Part shown: positions 50,678 through 62,772 of the stretch, in pieces | Position numbering within the stretch: position 1 is the first letter of the stretch | How the letters are laid out: every line of letters begins with the position of its first letter | Origin: Euonymus europaeus | Taxonomy: Eukaryota > Streptophyta > Magnoliopsida > Celastrales > Celastraceae | Assembly (NCBI GenBank): GCA_963580455.1 | Contig: OY756957.1 | Coordinates: forward strand, 32,456,501-32,520,500 | Length of the DNA stretch: 64,000 nt | Direction: 5' to 3' | Translations under genes and position numbers: made by a program | Notes under the pieces: model-generated | Seen by the model: the letters and a program-made list of their open reading frames with translations, nothing else | What the model was told of the DNA's origin: nothing | The model's database searches: none

Positions 50678-52510
50678 AATATCCGTTGACTCCGAGTACT
50701 GAATTCGGTGATTTTTAGCTTGATTTCACACTACTTTTCGAGCTCTACAATCCTGGCATTTCGGATTTTGATTTCAGAACTCGTGGCTAGTAGGTCTCGT
50801 TTCACCTAGTTAGCCGCGAAATGTGGTTTCTTTACGTAAACGGTTTTATGAATATCCGTTGACTCCGAGTTCTGAATTCGTTGATTTTTAGCTTGATTTC
50901 ACACTACTTTTCGAGCTCTACGATCCTGGCATTTCGGATTTTGATTTCAGAACTCGTGGCTAGTTGGTCTCGTTTCACCTAGTTAGCCGTGAAATGTGGT
51001 TTCTTTACGTAAACGGTTTTATGAATATCCGTTGACTCCGAGTTCTGAATTCGGTGATTTTTAGCTTGATTTCACACTACTTTTCGAGCTCTACGATCCT
51101 GGCGTTTCGGATTTTGATTTCAGAACTCGTGGCTAGTTGGTCTCGTTTCACCTAGTTAGCCGTGAAATGTGGTTTCTTTACGTAAACGGTTTTATGAATA
51201 TCCGTTGACTCCGAGTTCTGAATTCGGTGATTTTTAGCTTGATTTCACACTACTTTTCGAGCTCTACGATCCTCATGTTTCGGATTTTTATTTCACAACT
51301 CGTGGCTAGTTGGTCTCGTTTCACCTATTTAGCCGCGCAATGTTGTTTCTTTACGTAAACGGATTTATGAATATCCGTTGACTCCGAGTTCTGAATTCGG
51401 TGATTTTTAGATTGATTTCACACTACTTTTCGAGCTCTACCATCCTGGTGTTTCGGATTTTGATTTCAGAACTCGTGGCTAGTAGGTCTCGTTTCACTTA
51501 GTTAGCCGCGAAATGTGGTTTCTTTACGTAAACGGTTTTATGAATATCCGTTGACTCCGAGTTTTGAACTCGGTGATTTTTAGCTTGATTTGACACTACT
51601 TTTTGAGCTCTACAATCCTGGGTTTTCGGTTTTCGATTTCAGAACTCGTGCCTAGTAGGTCACGTTTCACCTAGTTAGCCGCGAAATGTGATTTCTTTAC
51701 GTAAACGGTTTTATGAATATCCGTTGACTCCGAGTTCTGAATTCGGTGATTTTTAGCTTCATTTCACACTACTTTTAGAGCTCTACAATCCTGGCATTTC
51801 GGATTTTGATTTCAGAACTCGTGGCTAGTAGGTCTCGTTTCACCTAGTTAGCCGCGAAATGTGGTTTTTTTACGTAAACGGTTTTATGAATATCCGTTGA
51901 CTCCGAGTTCTGAATTCGGTGATTTTTATCTTGATTTCACACTACTTTTCGAGCTCTACAATCTTGGCGTTTCGGATTTTGATTTCAGAACTCGTGGCTA
52001 GTTGGACTCGTTACACCTATTTAGCCGCGCAATGTGGTTTCTTTACGTAAACGGATTTATGAATATCCGTTGACTCCGGGTTCTGAATTCGGTGATTTTT
52101 AGCTTGATTACACACTACTTTTCAAGCTCTACAATCCTGGCGTTTCGGATTTTGATTTCAGAAATCGTGGCTAGTTGGTCTCGTTTCACCTATTTAGCCG
52201 CGAAATGTGGTTTCTTTACGTAAACGGTTTTATGAATATCCGTTGACTCCGAGTTCTGAATTCGGTGATTTTTAGCTTGATTTCACACTACTTTTCGAGC
52301 TCTACGATCCTGGCATTTCGGATTTTGATTTCAGAACTCGTGGCTAGTTGGTCTCGTTTAACCAGTTGGCCGCGAAATGTGGTTTCTTTACGTAAATGGT
52401 TTTATGAATATCCGTTGACTCCGAGTTCTGAATTCGGTTATTTTTAGCTTGATTTCACACTACTTTTCGAGCTCTACAATCCTGGTGTTTCGGATTTTGA
52501 TTTCAGAACT
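50340..52510. repeat. HOR block G, copy 1 (offset 2767)
   Basis: Boundaries are approximate. Markers are TTTGATTAATATCC with GAGTACTGAATTCGG (50671), GAATTCGTTG near 50876, TTTTTAGATTG near 51403, CACTTAGTTAG near 51496, GAGTTTTGAACTCGG at 51543 with GTGCCTAGTAGGTCACG, and GTGGTTTTTTTACG near 51862. All recur at +2767 (16 monomers minus one base). The copies diverge within the monomer starting near 52403. Confidence 0.87.
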
Positions 52511-52575
52511 CGTGGCTAGTAGGTCTCGTTTCACCTAGTTAGCCGCGAAATGTGGTTTCTTTACGTAAACGGTTT

Positions 52576-53267
52576 TATGAATATCCGTTGACTCCGAGTT
52601 CTGAATTCGGTGATTTTTAGCTTGATTTCAATCTACTTTTCGAGCTCTACGATCCTGGCATTTCGGATTTTGATTTCAGAACTCGTGGCTAGTTGGTCTC
52701 GTTTCACCCAGTTAGCCGCGAAATGTGGTTTCTTTACTTAAACGGATTTATGAATATCCGTTGACTCCGAGTTCTGAATTCGGTGATTTTTAGCTTCATT
52801 TCACACTACTTTTAGAGCTCTACAATCCTGGCGTTTCGGATTTTGATTTCAGAACTCGTGGCTAGTAGGTCTCGTTTCACCTAGTTAGCCGCGAAATGTG
52901 GTTTCTTTACGTAAACGGTTTTATGAATATCCGTTGACTCCGAGTTCTGAATTCGGTGATTTTTAGCTTGATTTCAATCTACTTTTCGAGCTCTACGATC
53001 CTGGCATTTCGGATTTTGATTTCAGAACTCGTGGCTAGTAGGTCACGTTTCACCTAGTTAGCCGCGAAATGTGGTTTCTTTACTTAAACGGATTTATGAA
53101 TATCCGTTGACTCCGAGTTCTGAATTCGGTGATTTTTAGCTTCATTTCACACTACTTTTAGAGCTCTACAATCCTGGCATTTCGGATTTTGATTTCAGAA
53201 CTCGTGGCTAGTAGGTCTCGTTTCACCTAGTTAGCCGCGAAATGTGGTTTCTTTACGTAAACGGTTT
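52576..53267. repeat. 346-bp dimer repeat
   Basis: Alternating TTTCAATCTAC and TTCATT/TTTTAGAGCTC monomers at 52576, 52749, 52922 and 53095, followed by another TTTCAATCTAC monomer at 53268. TTTACTTAAACGG is shared near 52736 and 53082. The second dimer has GTAGGTCACG where the first has TTGGTCTCG. Confidence 0.82.
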
Positions 53268-55280
53268 TATGAATATCCGTTGACTCCGAGTTCTGAATTC
53301 GGTGATTTTTAGCTTGATTTCAATCTACTTTTCGAGCTCTACGATCCTGGCATTTCGGATTTTGATTTCAGAACTCGTGGCTAGTTGGTCTCGTTTCACC
53401 CAGTTAGCCGCGAAATGTGGTTTCTTTACGTAAACGGTTTGATTAATATCCGTTGACTCCGAGTACTGAATTCGGTGATTTTTAGCTTGATTTCACACTA
53501 CTTTTCGAGCTCTACAATCCTGGCATTTCGGATTTTGATTTCAGTACTCGTGGCTTGTAGGTCTCGTTTCACCTAGTTAGCCGCGAAATGTGGTTTCTTT
53601 ACGTAAACGGTTTTATGAATATCCGTTGACTCCGAGTTCTGAATTCGTTGATTTTTAGCTTGATTTCACACTACTTTTCGAGCTCTACGATCCTGGCGTT
53701 TCGGATTTTGATTTCAGAACTCGTGGCTAGTTGGTCTCGTTTCACCTAGTTAGCCGTGAAATGTGGTTTCTTTACGTAAACGGTTTTATGAATATCCGTT
53801 GACTCCGAGTTCTGAATTCGGTGATTTTTAGCTTGATTTCACACTACTTTTCGAGCTCTACGATCCTGGCGTTTCGGATTTTGATTTCAGAACTCGTGGC
53901 TAGTTGGTCTCGTTTCACCTAGTTAGCCGTGAAATGTGGTTTCTTTACGTAAACGGTTTTATGAATATCCGTTGACTCCGAGTTCTGAATTCGGTGATTT
54001 TTAGCTTGATTTCACACTACTTTTCGAGCTCTACGATCCTCGTGTTTCGGATTTTTATTTCAGAACTCGTGGCTAGTTGGTCTCGTTTCACCTATTTAGC
54101 CGCGCAATGTTGTTTCTTTACGTAAACGGATTTATGAATATCCGTTGACTCCGAGTTCTGAATTCGGTGATTTTTAGATTGATTTCACACTACTTTTCGA
54201 GCTCTACCATCCTGGTGTTTCGGATTTTGATTTCAGAACTCGTGGCTAGTAGGTCTCGTTTCACTTAGTTAGCCGCGAAATGTGGTTTCTTTACGTAAAC
54301 GGTTTTATGAATATCCGTTGACTCCGAGTTTTGAACTCGGTGATTTTTAGCTTGATTTGACACTACTTTTTGAGCTCTACAATCCTGGGTTTTCGGTTTT
54401 CGATTTCAGAACTCGTGCCTAGTAGGTCACGTTTCACCTAGTTAGCCGCGAAATGTGATTTCTTTACGTAAACGGTTTTATGAATATCCGTTGACTCCGA
54501 GTTCTGAATTCGGTGATTTTTAGCTTCATTTCACACTACTTTTAGAGCTCTACAATCCTGGCGTTTCGGATTTTGATTTCAGAACTCGTGGCTAGTAGGT
54601 CTCGTTTCACCTAGTTAGCCGCGAAATGTGGTTTTTTTACGTAAACGGTTTTATGAATATCCGTTGACTCCGAGTTCTGAATTCGGTGATTTTTATCTTG
54701 ATTTCACACTACTTTTCGAGCTCTACAATCTTGGCGTTTCGGATTTTGATTTCAGAACTCGTGGCTAGTTGGACTCGTTACACCTATTTAGCCGCGCAAT
54801 GTGGTTTCTTTACGTAAACGGATTTATGAATATCCGTTGACTCCGGGTTCTGAATTCGGTGATTTTTAGCTTGATTACACACTACTTTTCAAGCTCTACA
54901 ATCCTGGCGTTTCGGATTTTGATTTCAGAACTCGTGGCTAGTTGGTCTCGTTTCACCTATTTAGCCGCGAAATGTGGTTTCTTTACGTAAACGGTTTTAT
55001 GAATATCCGTTGACTCCGAGTTCTGAATTCGGTGATTTTTAGCTTGATTTCACACTACTTTTCGAGCTCTACGATCCTGGCATTTCGGATTTTGATTTCA
55101 GAACTCGTGGCTAGTTGGTCTCGTTTAACCAGTTAGCCGCGAAATGTGGTTTCTTTACGTAAACGGTTTTATGAATATCCGTTGACTCCGAGTTCTGAAT
55201 TCGGTTATTTTTAGCTTGATTTCACACTACTTTTCGAGCTCTACAATCCTGGTGTTTCGGATTTTGATTTCAGAACTCGT
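53107..55280. repeat. HOR block G, copy 2
   Basis: Repeats 50340-52510 at offset 2767, with TTTGATTAAT at 53438 and GAGTTTTGAACTCGG at 54310. Small differences include CAGTACTCGTGG with GGCTTGTAGG near 53543 and CCTCGTGTTTC near 54038 against CCTCATGTTTC near 51272. Boundaries are approximate. Confidence 0.87.
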
Positions 55281-55353
55281 GGCTAGTTGTTCTCGTTTCA
55301 CCTAGTTAGCCGCGAAATGTGATTTCTTTACGTAAACGGATTTATGAATATCC

Positions 55354-56557
55354 GTTGACTCCGAGTTCTGAATTCGGTGATTTTTAGCTTCATTTCACAC
55401 TACTTTTAGAGCTCTACAATCCTGGCGTTTTGGATTTTGATTTCAGAACTCGTGGCTAGTAGGTCTCGTTTCACCTAGTTAGCCGCGAAATGTGGTTTCT
55501 TTACGTAAACGGTTTTATGAATATCTGTTGCCTCCGAGTTCTGAATTCGGTGATTTTTAGCTTGATTTCAAACTACTTTTCGAGCTCTACGATCCTGGCA
55601 TTTCGGATTTTGATTTCAGAACTCGTGGCTAGTTGGTCTCGTTTCACCCAGTTAGCCGCGAAATGTGGTTTCTTTACGTAAACGGTTTGATTAATATCCG
55701 TTGACTCCGAGTACTGAATTCGGTGATTTTTAGCTTGATTTCACACTACTTTTCGAGCTCTACAATCCTGGCATTTCGGATTTTGATTTCAGAACTCGTG
55801 GCTTGTAGGTCTCGTTTCACCTAGTTAGCCGCGAAATGTGGTTTCTTTACGTAAACGGTTTTATGAATATCCGTTGACTCCGAGTTCTGAATTAGTTGAT
55901 TTTTAGCTTGATTTCACACTACTTTTCGAGCTCTACGATCCTGGCGTTTCGGATTTTGATTTCAGAACTCGTGGCTAGTTGGTCTCGTTTTACCTAGTTA
56001 GCCGTGAAATGTGGTTTCTTTACGTAAACGGTTTTATGAATATCCGTTGACTCCGAGTTCTGAATTCGGTGATTTTTAGCTTGATTTCACACTACTTTTC
56101 GAGCTCTACGATCCTGGCGTTTCGGATTTTGATTTCAGAAATCGTGGCTAGTTGGTCTCGTTTCACCTAGTTAGCCGTGAAATGTGGTTTCTTTACGTAA
56201 ACGGTTTTATGAATATCCGTTGACTCCGAGTTCTGAATTCGGTGATTTTTAGCTTGATTTCACACTACTTTTCGAGCTCTACGATCCTGGTGTTTCGGAT
56301 TTTTATTTCAGAACTCGTGGCTAGTTGGTCTCGTTTCACCTATTTAGCCGCGCAATGTTGTTTCTTTACGTAAACGGATTTATGAATATCCGTTGACTCC
56401 GAGTTCTGAATTCGGTGATTTTTAGCTTGATTTCACACTACTTTTCGAGCTCTACCATCCTGGTGTTTCGGATTTTGATTTCAGAACTCGTGGCTAGTAG
56501 GTCTCGTTTCACTTAGTTAGCCGCGAAATGTGGTTTCTTTACGTAAACGGTTTTATG
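55354..56557. repeat. HOR block G, shortened copy 3
   Basis: TTTGATTAATATCC recurs at 55686, only 2248 bp (13 monomers minus one base) after copy 2. Markers carried over include GGCTTGTAGG near 55800 and the TTTTTATTTC monomer near 56300. Private changes include CTGTTGCCTCC near 55525, TTTCAAACTAC near 55566 and GAATTAGTTG near 55891. It passes into the 1039-bp repeat of the next zone. Confidence 0.82.
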
Positions 56558-57596
56558 AATATCCGTTGACTCCGAGTTCTGAATTCGGTGATTTTTAGCT
56601 TGATTTCACACTACTTTTCGAGCTCTACGATCCTGGTGTTTCGGATTTTGATTTCAGAACTCGTGGCTAGTTGGTCTCGTTTCACCTATTTAGCCGCGTA
56701 ATGTTGTTTCTTTACGTAAACGGATTTATGAATATCCGTTGACTCCGAGTTCTGAATTCGGTGATTTTTAGCTTGATTTCACACTAATTTTCGAGCTCTA
56801 CGATCCTGGCGTTTCGGATTTTTGATTTCAGAACTCGTGGTTAGTTGGTCTCGTTTCACCTAGTTAGCCGCGAAATGTGGTTTCTTTAGGTAAACGGTTT
56901 TATGAATATCCGTTGACTCCGAGTTCTGAATACGGTGATTTTTAGCTTTATTTCACACTACTTTTCGAGCTCTACAATCCTGGCGTTTCGGATTTTGATT
57001 TCAGAACTCGTGGCTAGTTGGTCTCGTTTCACCTAGTTAGCCGTGAAATGTGGTTTCTTTACGTAAACGGTTTTATGAATATCCGTTGACTCCGAGTTCT
57101 GAATTCGGTGATTTTTAGCTTGATTTCACACTACTTTTCGAGCTCTACGATCCTGGCGTTTCGGATTTTGATTTCAGAAATCGTGGCTAGTTGGTCTCGT
57201 TTCACCTAGTTAGCCGTGAAATGTGGTTTCTTTACGTAAACGGTTTTATGAATATCCGTTGACTCCGAGTTCTGAATTCGGTGATTTTTAGCTTGATTTC
57301 ACACTACTTTTCGAGCTCTACGATCCTGGTGTTTCGGATTTTTATTTCAGAACTCGTGGCTAGTTGGTCTCGTTTCACCTATTTAGCCGCGCAATGTTGT
57401 TTCTTTACGTAAACGGATTTATGAATATCCGTTGACTCCGAGTTCTGAATTCGGTGATTTTTAGCTTGATTTCACACTATTTTTCGAGCTCTACCATCCT
57501 GGTGTTTCGGATTTTGATTTCAGAACTCCTGGCTAGTAGGTCTCGTTTCACTTAGTTAGCCGCGAAATGTGGTTTCTTTACGTAAACGGTTTTATG
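56558..57596. repeat. 1039-bp six-monomer repeat unit
   Basis: Offset 1039 bp (six monomers plus one inserted T) links AGAAATCGTGG at about 56138 and 57177, TTTTTATTTC monomers, and CACTAATTTTCG with GGATTTTTGATTTC and CTTTAGGTAAACGG at about 56787-56890 and 57826-57929. The +1 is the extra T in GGATTTTTGATTTC. A further partial unit begins at 57597. Confidence 0.85.
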
Positions 57597-60184
57597 AATA
57601 TCCGTTGACTCCGAGTTCTGAATTCGGTGATTTTTAGCTTGATTTCACACTACTTTTCGAGCTCTACAATCCTGGTGTTTCGGATTTTGATTTCAGAACT
57701 CGTGGGTAGTTGGTCTCGTTTCACCTATTTAGCCGCGCAATGTTGTTTCTTTACGTAAACGGATTTATGAATATCCGTTGACTCCGAGTTCTGAATTCGG
57801 TGATTTTTAGCTTGATTTCACACTAATTTTCGAGCTCTACGATCCTGGCGTTTCGGATTTTTGATTTCAGAACTCGTGGTTAGTTGGTCTCGTTTCACCT
57901 AGTTAGCCGCGAAATGTGGTTTCTTTAGGTAAACGGTTTTATGAATATCCGTTGACTCCGAGTTCTGAATACGGTGATTTTTAGCTTGATTTCACACTAC
58001 TTTTCGAGCTCTACAATCCTGGCGTTTCGGATTTTGATTTCAGAACTCGTGGCTAGTTGGTCTCGTTACACCTATTTAGCCGCGCAATGTGGTTTCTTTA
58101 CGTAAACGGATTTATGAATATCCGTTGACTCCGAGTTCTGAATTCGGTGATTTTTATCTTGATTTCACACTACTTTTCGAGCTCTACGATCCTGGTGTTT
58201 TGGATTTTGATTTCAGAACTCGTGGCTAGTTGGTCTCTTTTCACCAAGTTAGCCGTGAAATGTGGTTTCTTTATGTAAACGGTTTTATGAATATCCGTTG
58301 ACTCCGAGTTCGGAATTCGGTGATTTTTAGCTTGATTTCACACTAATTTTCGAGCTCTACGATCCTGGCGTTTCGGATTTTGATTTCAGAACTCGTGGCT
58401 AGTTGGTCTCGTTTCACCCAGTTAGCCGTGAAATGTGGTTTCTTTACGTAAACGGTTTTATGAATATCCGATGACTCCGAGTTCTGAATTCGGTGATTTT
58501 TAGCTTGATTTCACACTACTTTTCGAGCTCTACAATCCTTGCATTTCGGATTTTGATTTCAGAACTCGTGGCTAGTAGTTCTCGTTTCACCTAGTTAGCC
58601 GCGACATGTGGTTTCATTACGTAAACGGTTTATGAATATCCGTTGACTCCGAGTTCTGAATTCGGCGATTTTTAGTTTGATTTCACACTACTTTTCGAGC
58701 TCTACAATCCTGGTGTTTCGGATTTTGATTTCAGAACTCGTGGCTAGTAGGTCTCGTTTCACCTAGTTAGCCGCGAAATGTGGTTTCATTACGTAAACGG
58801 TTTATGAATATCCGTTGACTCCGAGTTCTGAATTCGGCGATTTTTAGTTTGATTTCACACTACTTTTCGAGCTCTACAATCCTGGCGTTTCGGATTTTGA
58901 TTTCAGAACTCGTGGCTAGTTGGTCTCGTTTCACCTAGTTAGCCGCGAAATGTGGTTTCTTTACGTAAACGGTTTTATGAATATCCATTGACTCCGAGTT
59001 CTGAATTCGGTGATTTTTAGCTTGATTTCACACTACTTTTCGAGTTCTACAATCCTGGTGTTTCGTATTTTGATTTCAGAACTCGTGGCTAGTTGGTCTC
59101 GTTTCACCTATTTAGCCGCGCAATGTTGTTTCTTTACGTAAACGGATTTATGAATATCAGTTGACTCCGAGTTCTGAATTCGGTGATTTTTAGCTTGATT
59201 TCACACTACTTTTCGAGCTCTACGATCCTGGCTTTTCAGATTTTGATTTCAGAACTCGTGGTTAGTTGGTCTCGTTTCACCTTGTTAGCCGCGAAATTTG
59301 GTTTCTTTACGTAAACGGTTTTATGAATATCCGTTGACTCCGAGTTCTGAATTCGGTTAGCTTGATTTCACACTACTTTTCGAGCTCTACAATCCTGGCG
59401 TTTCGGATTTAGATTTTAGAACTCGTGGCTAGTTGTTCCCGTTTCACCTATTTAGCCGCGCAATGTGGTTTCTTTACGTAAACGGATTTATGAATAACCG
59501 TTGACTCCGAGTTCTGAATTCGGTGATTTTTAGCTTGATTTCACACTACTTTTCGAGCTCTACAATCCTGGTGTTTCGGATTTTGATTTCAGAACTCGTG
59601 GCTAGTTGGTCTGGTTTCACCTAGTTAGCCGCGAAATGTGGTTTCTTTACGTAAACGGTTTTATGAATATCCGTTGACTCCGAGTTCTGAATTCGGTGAT
59701 TTTTAGCTTGATTTCACACTACTTTTTGAGCTCTACGATCCTGGTGTTTCGGATTTTGATTTCAGAACTCGTGGCTAGTTGGTCTCGTTTCACCTAGTTA
59801 GCCGCGAAATGTGTTTTCTTTACTTAAACGGTTTTATGAATATCCGTTGACTCCGAGTTCTGAATTCGGTGATTTTTAGCTTGATTTCACACTACTTTTT
59901 GAGCTCTACAATCCTGGCGTTTCGGATTTTGATTTCAGAACTCGTGGCTAGTAGGTCTCGTTTCACCTAGTTAGCCGCGACATGTGGTTTCTTTACGTAA
60001 ACGGTTTTATGAATATCCGTTGACTCCGAGTTCTGAATTTGGTGATTTTTAGCTTGATTTCACACTACTTTTCGAGCTCTACGATCCTAGCGTTTCGGAT
60101 TTTGATTTCAGAACTCGTGGTTAGTTGGTCTCGTTTCACCTAGTTAGCCGCTAAATGTGGTTTCTTTACGTAAACGGTTTTATG
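57597..60184. repeat. HOR block M, copy 1 (15 monomers, 2588 bp)
   Basis: It is 15 x 173 - 7, explained by one inserted T (near 57860), two one-base losses in ACGGTTTATG (near 58627 and 58800) and one 6-bp loss giving GAATTCGGTTAGC (near 59357). Other marks are GTGGGTAGTTGG, CTTTAGGTAAACGG, GAATACGGTG, TTTTATCTTG with GGTGTTTTGG, TTTATGTAAACGG, GAGTTCGGAATTC, AATCCTTGC with GTAGTTCTCG, CATTACG, and GAATAACCG. Confidence 0.93.
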
Positions 60185-62772
60185 AATATCCGTTGACTCC
60201 GAGTTCTGAATTCGGTGATTTTTAGCTTGATTTCACACTACTTTTCGAGCTCTACAATCCTGGTGTTTCGGATTTTGATTTCAGAACTCGTGGGTAGTTG
60301 GTCTCGTTTCACCTATTTAGCCGCGCAATGTTGTTTCTTTACGTAAACGGATTTATGAATATCCGTTGACTCCGAGTTCTGAATTCGGTGATTTTTAGCT
60401 TGATTTCACACTAATTTTCGAGCTCTACGATCCTGGCGTTTCGGATTTTTGATTTCAGAACTCGTGGTTAGTTGGTCTCGTTTCACCTAGTTAGCCGCGA
60501 AATGTGGTTTCTTTAGGTAAACGGTTTTATGAATATCCGTTGACTCCGAGTTCTGAATACGGTGATTTTTAGCTTGATTTCACACTACTTTTCGAGCTCT
60601 ACAATCCTGGCGTTTCGGATTTTGATTTCAGAACTCGTGGCTAGTTGGTCTCGTTACACCTATTTAGCCGCGCAATGTGGTTTCTTTACGTAAACGGATT
60701 TATGAATATCCGTTGACTCCGAGTTCTGAATTCGGTGATTTTTATCTTGATTTCACACTACTTTTCGAGCTCTACGATCCTGGTGTTTTGGATTTTGATT
60801 TCAGAACTCGTGGCTAGTTGGTCTCTTTTCACCAAGTTAGCCGTGAAATGTGGTTTCTTTATGTAAACGGTTTTATGAATATCCGTTGACTCCGAGTTCG
60901 GAATTCGGTGATTTTTAGCTTGATTTCACACTAATTTTCGAGCTCTACGATCCTGGCGTTTCGGATTTTGATTTCAGAACTCGTGGCTAGTTGGTCTCGT
61001 TTCACCCAGTTAGCCGTGAAATGTGGTTTCTTTACGTAAACGGTTTTATGAATATCCGATGACTCCGAGTTCTGAATTCGGTGATTTTTAGCTTGATTTC
61101 ACACTACTTTTCGAGCTCTACAATCCTTGCATTTCGGATTTTGATTTCAGAACTCGTGGCTAGTAGTTCTCGTTTCACCTAGTTAGCCGCGACATGTGGT
61201 TTCATTACGTAAACGGTTTATGAATATCCGTTGACTCCGAGTTCTGAATTCGGCGATTTTTAGTTTGATTTCACACTACTTTTCGAGCTCTACAATCCTG
61301 GCGTTTCGGATTTTGATTTCAGAACTCGTGGCTAGTAGGTCTCGTTTCACCTAGTTAGCCGCGAAATGTGGTTTCATTACGTAAACGGTTTATGAATATC
61401 CGTTGACTCCGAGTTCTGAATTCGGCGATTTTTAGTTTGATTTCACACTACTTTTCGAGCTCTACAATCCTGGCGTTTCGGATTTTGATTTCAGAACTCG
61501 TGGCTAGTTGGTCTCGTTTCACCTAGTTAGCCGCGAAATGTGGTTTCTTTACGTAAACGGTTTTATGAATATCCATTGACTCCGAGTTCTGAATTCGGTG
61601 ATTTTTAGCTTGATTTCACACTACTTTTCGAGTTCTACAATCCTGGTGTTTCGTATTTTGATTTCAGAACTCGTGGCTAGTTGGTCTCGTTTCACCTATT
61701 TAGCCGCGCAATGTTGTTTCTTTACGTAAACGGATTTATGAATATCCGTTGACTCCGAGTTCTGAATTCGGTGATTTTTAGCTTGATTTCACACTACTTT
61801 TCGAGCTCTACGATCCTGGCTTTTCAGATTTTGATTTCAGAACTCGTGGTTAGTTGGTCTCGTTTCACCTTGTTAGCCGCGAAATTTGGTTTCTTTACGT
61901 AAACGGTTTTATGAATATCCGTTGACTCCGAGTTCTGAATTCGGTTAGCTTGATTTCACACTACTTTTCGAGCTCTACAATCCTGGCGTTTCGGATTTAG
62001 ATTTTAGAACTCGTGGCTAGTTGTTCCCGTTTCACCTATTTAGCCGCGCAATGTGGTTTCTTTACGTAAACGGATTTATGAATAACCGTTGACTCCGAGT
62101 TCTGAATTCGGTGATTTTTAGCTTGATTTCACACTACTTTTCGAGCTCTACAATCCTGGTGTTTCGGATTTTGATTTCAGAACTCGTGGCTAGTTGGTCT
62201 CGTTTCACCTAGTTAGCCGCGAAATGTGGTTTCTTTACGTAAACGGTTTTATGAATATCCGTTGACTCCGAGTTCTGAATTCGGTGATTTTTAGCTTGAT
62301 TTCACACTACTTTTTGAGCTCTACGATCCTGGTGTTTCGGATTTTGATTTCAGAACTCGTGGCTAGTTGGTCTCGTTTCACCTAGTTAGCCGCGAAATGT
62401 GTTTTCTTTACTTAAACGGTTTTATGAATATCCGTTGACTCCGAGTTCTGAATTCGGTGATTTTTAGCTTGATTTCACACTACTTTTTGAGCTCTACAAT
62501 CCTGGCGTTTCGGATTTTGATTTCAGAACTCGTGGCTAGTAGGTCTCGTTTCACCTAGTTAGCCGCGACATGTGGTTTCTTTACGTAAACGGTTTTATGA
62601 ATATCCGTTGACTCCGAGTTCTGAATTTGGTGATTTTTAGCTTGATTTCACACTACTTTTCGAGCTCTACGATCCTAGCGTTTCGGATTTTGATTTCAGA
62701 ACTCGTGGTTAGTTGGTCTCGTTTCACCTAGTTAGCCGCTAAATGTGGTTTCTTTACGTAAACGGTTTTATG
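60185..62772. repeat. HOR block M, copy 2
   Basis: Same length and every marker of copy 1. Three differences noticed: copy 1 has GGTGTTTCGG near 58716 (GGCG here, near 61304), ATATCAGTTG near 59155 (ATATCCGTTG here), and GGTCTGGTTTC near 59612 (GGTCTCGTTTC here). Confidence 0.94.

Noticed and set aside
52265..52447. 60-codon open reading frame on the + strand
   Set aside because: It lies wholly in satellite sequence. It is open only because a one-base loss (TTTAACCAG) and a TAGCC to TGGCC change remove the usual stops. Neighbouring monomers are closed in the same frame, and there is no promoter or coding signature.
55490..55681. 63-codon open reading frame on the + strand
   Set aside because: It spans just over one monomer and is open through chance substitutions (CTGTTGCCTCC and CACCCAG) that remove stops. 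The peptide is simply a translation of the repeat and resembles the other chance frame for that reason.
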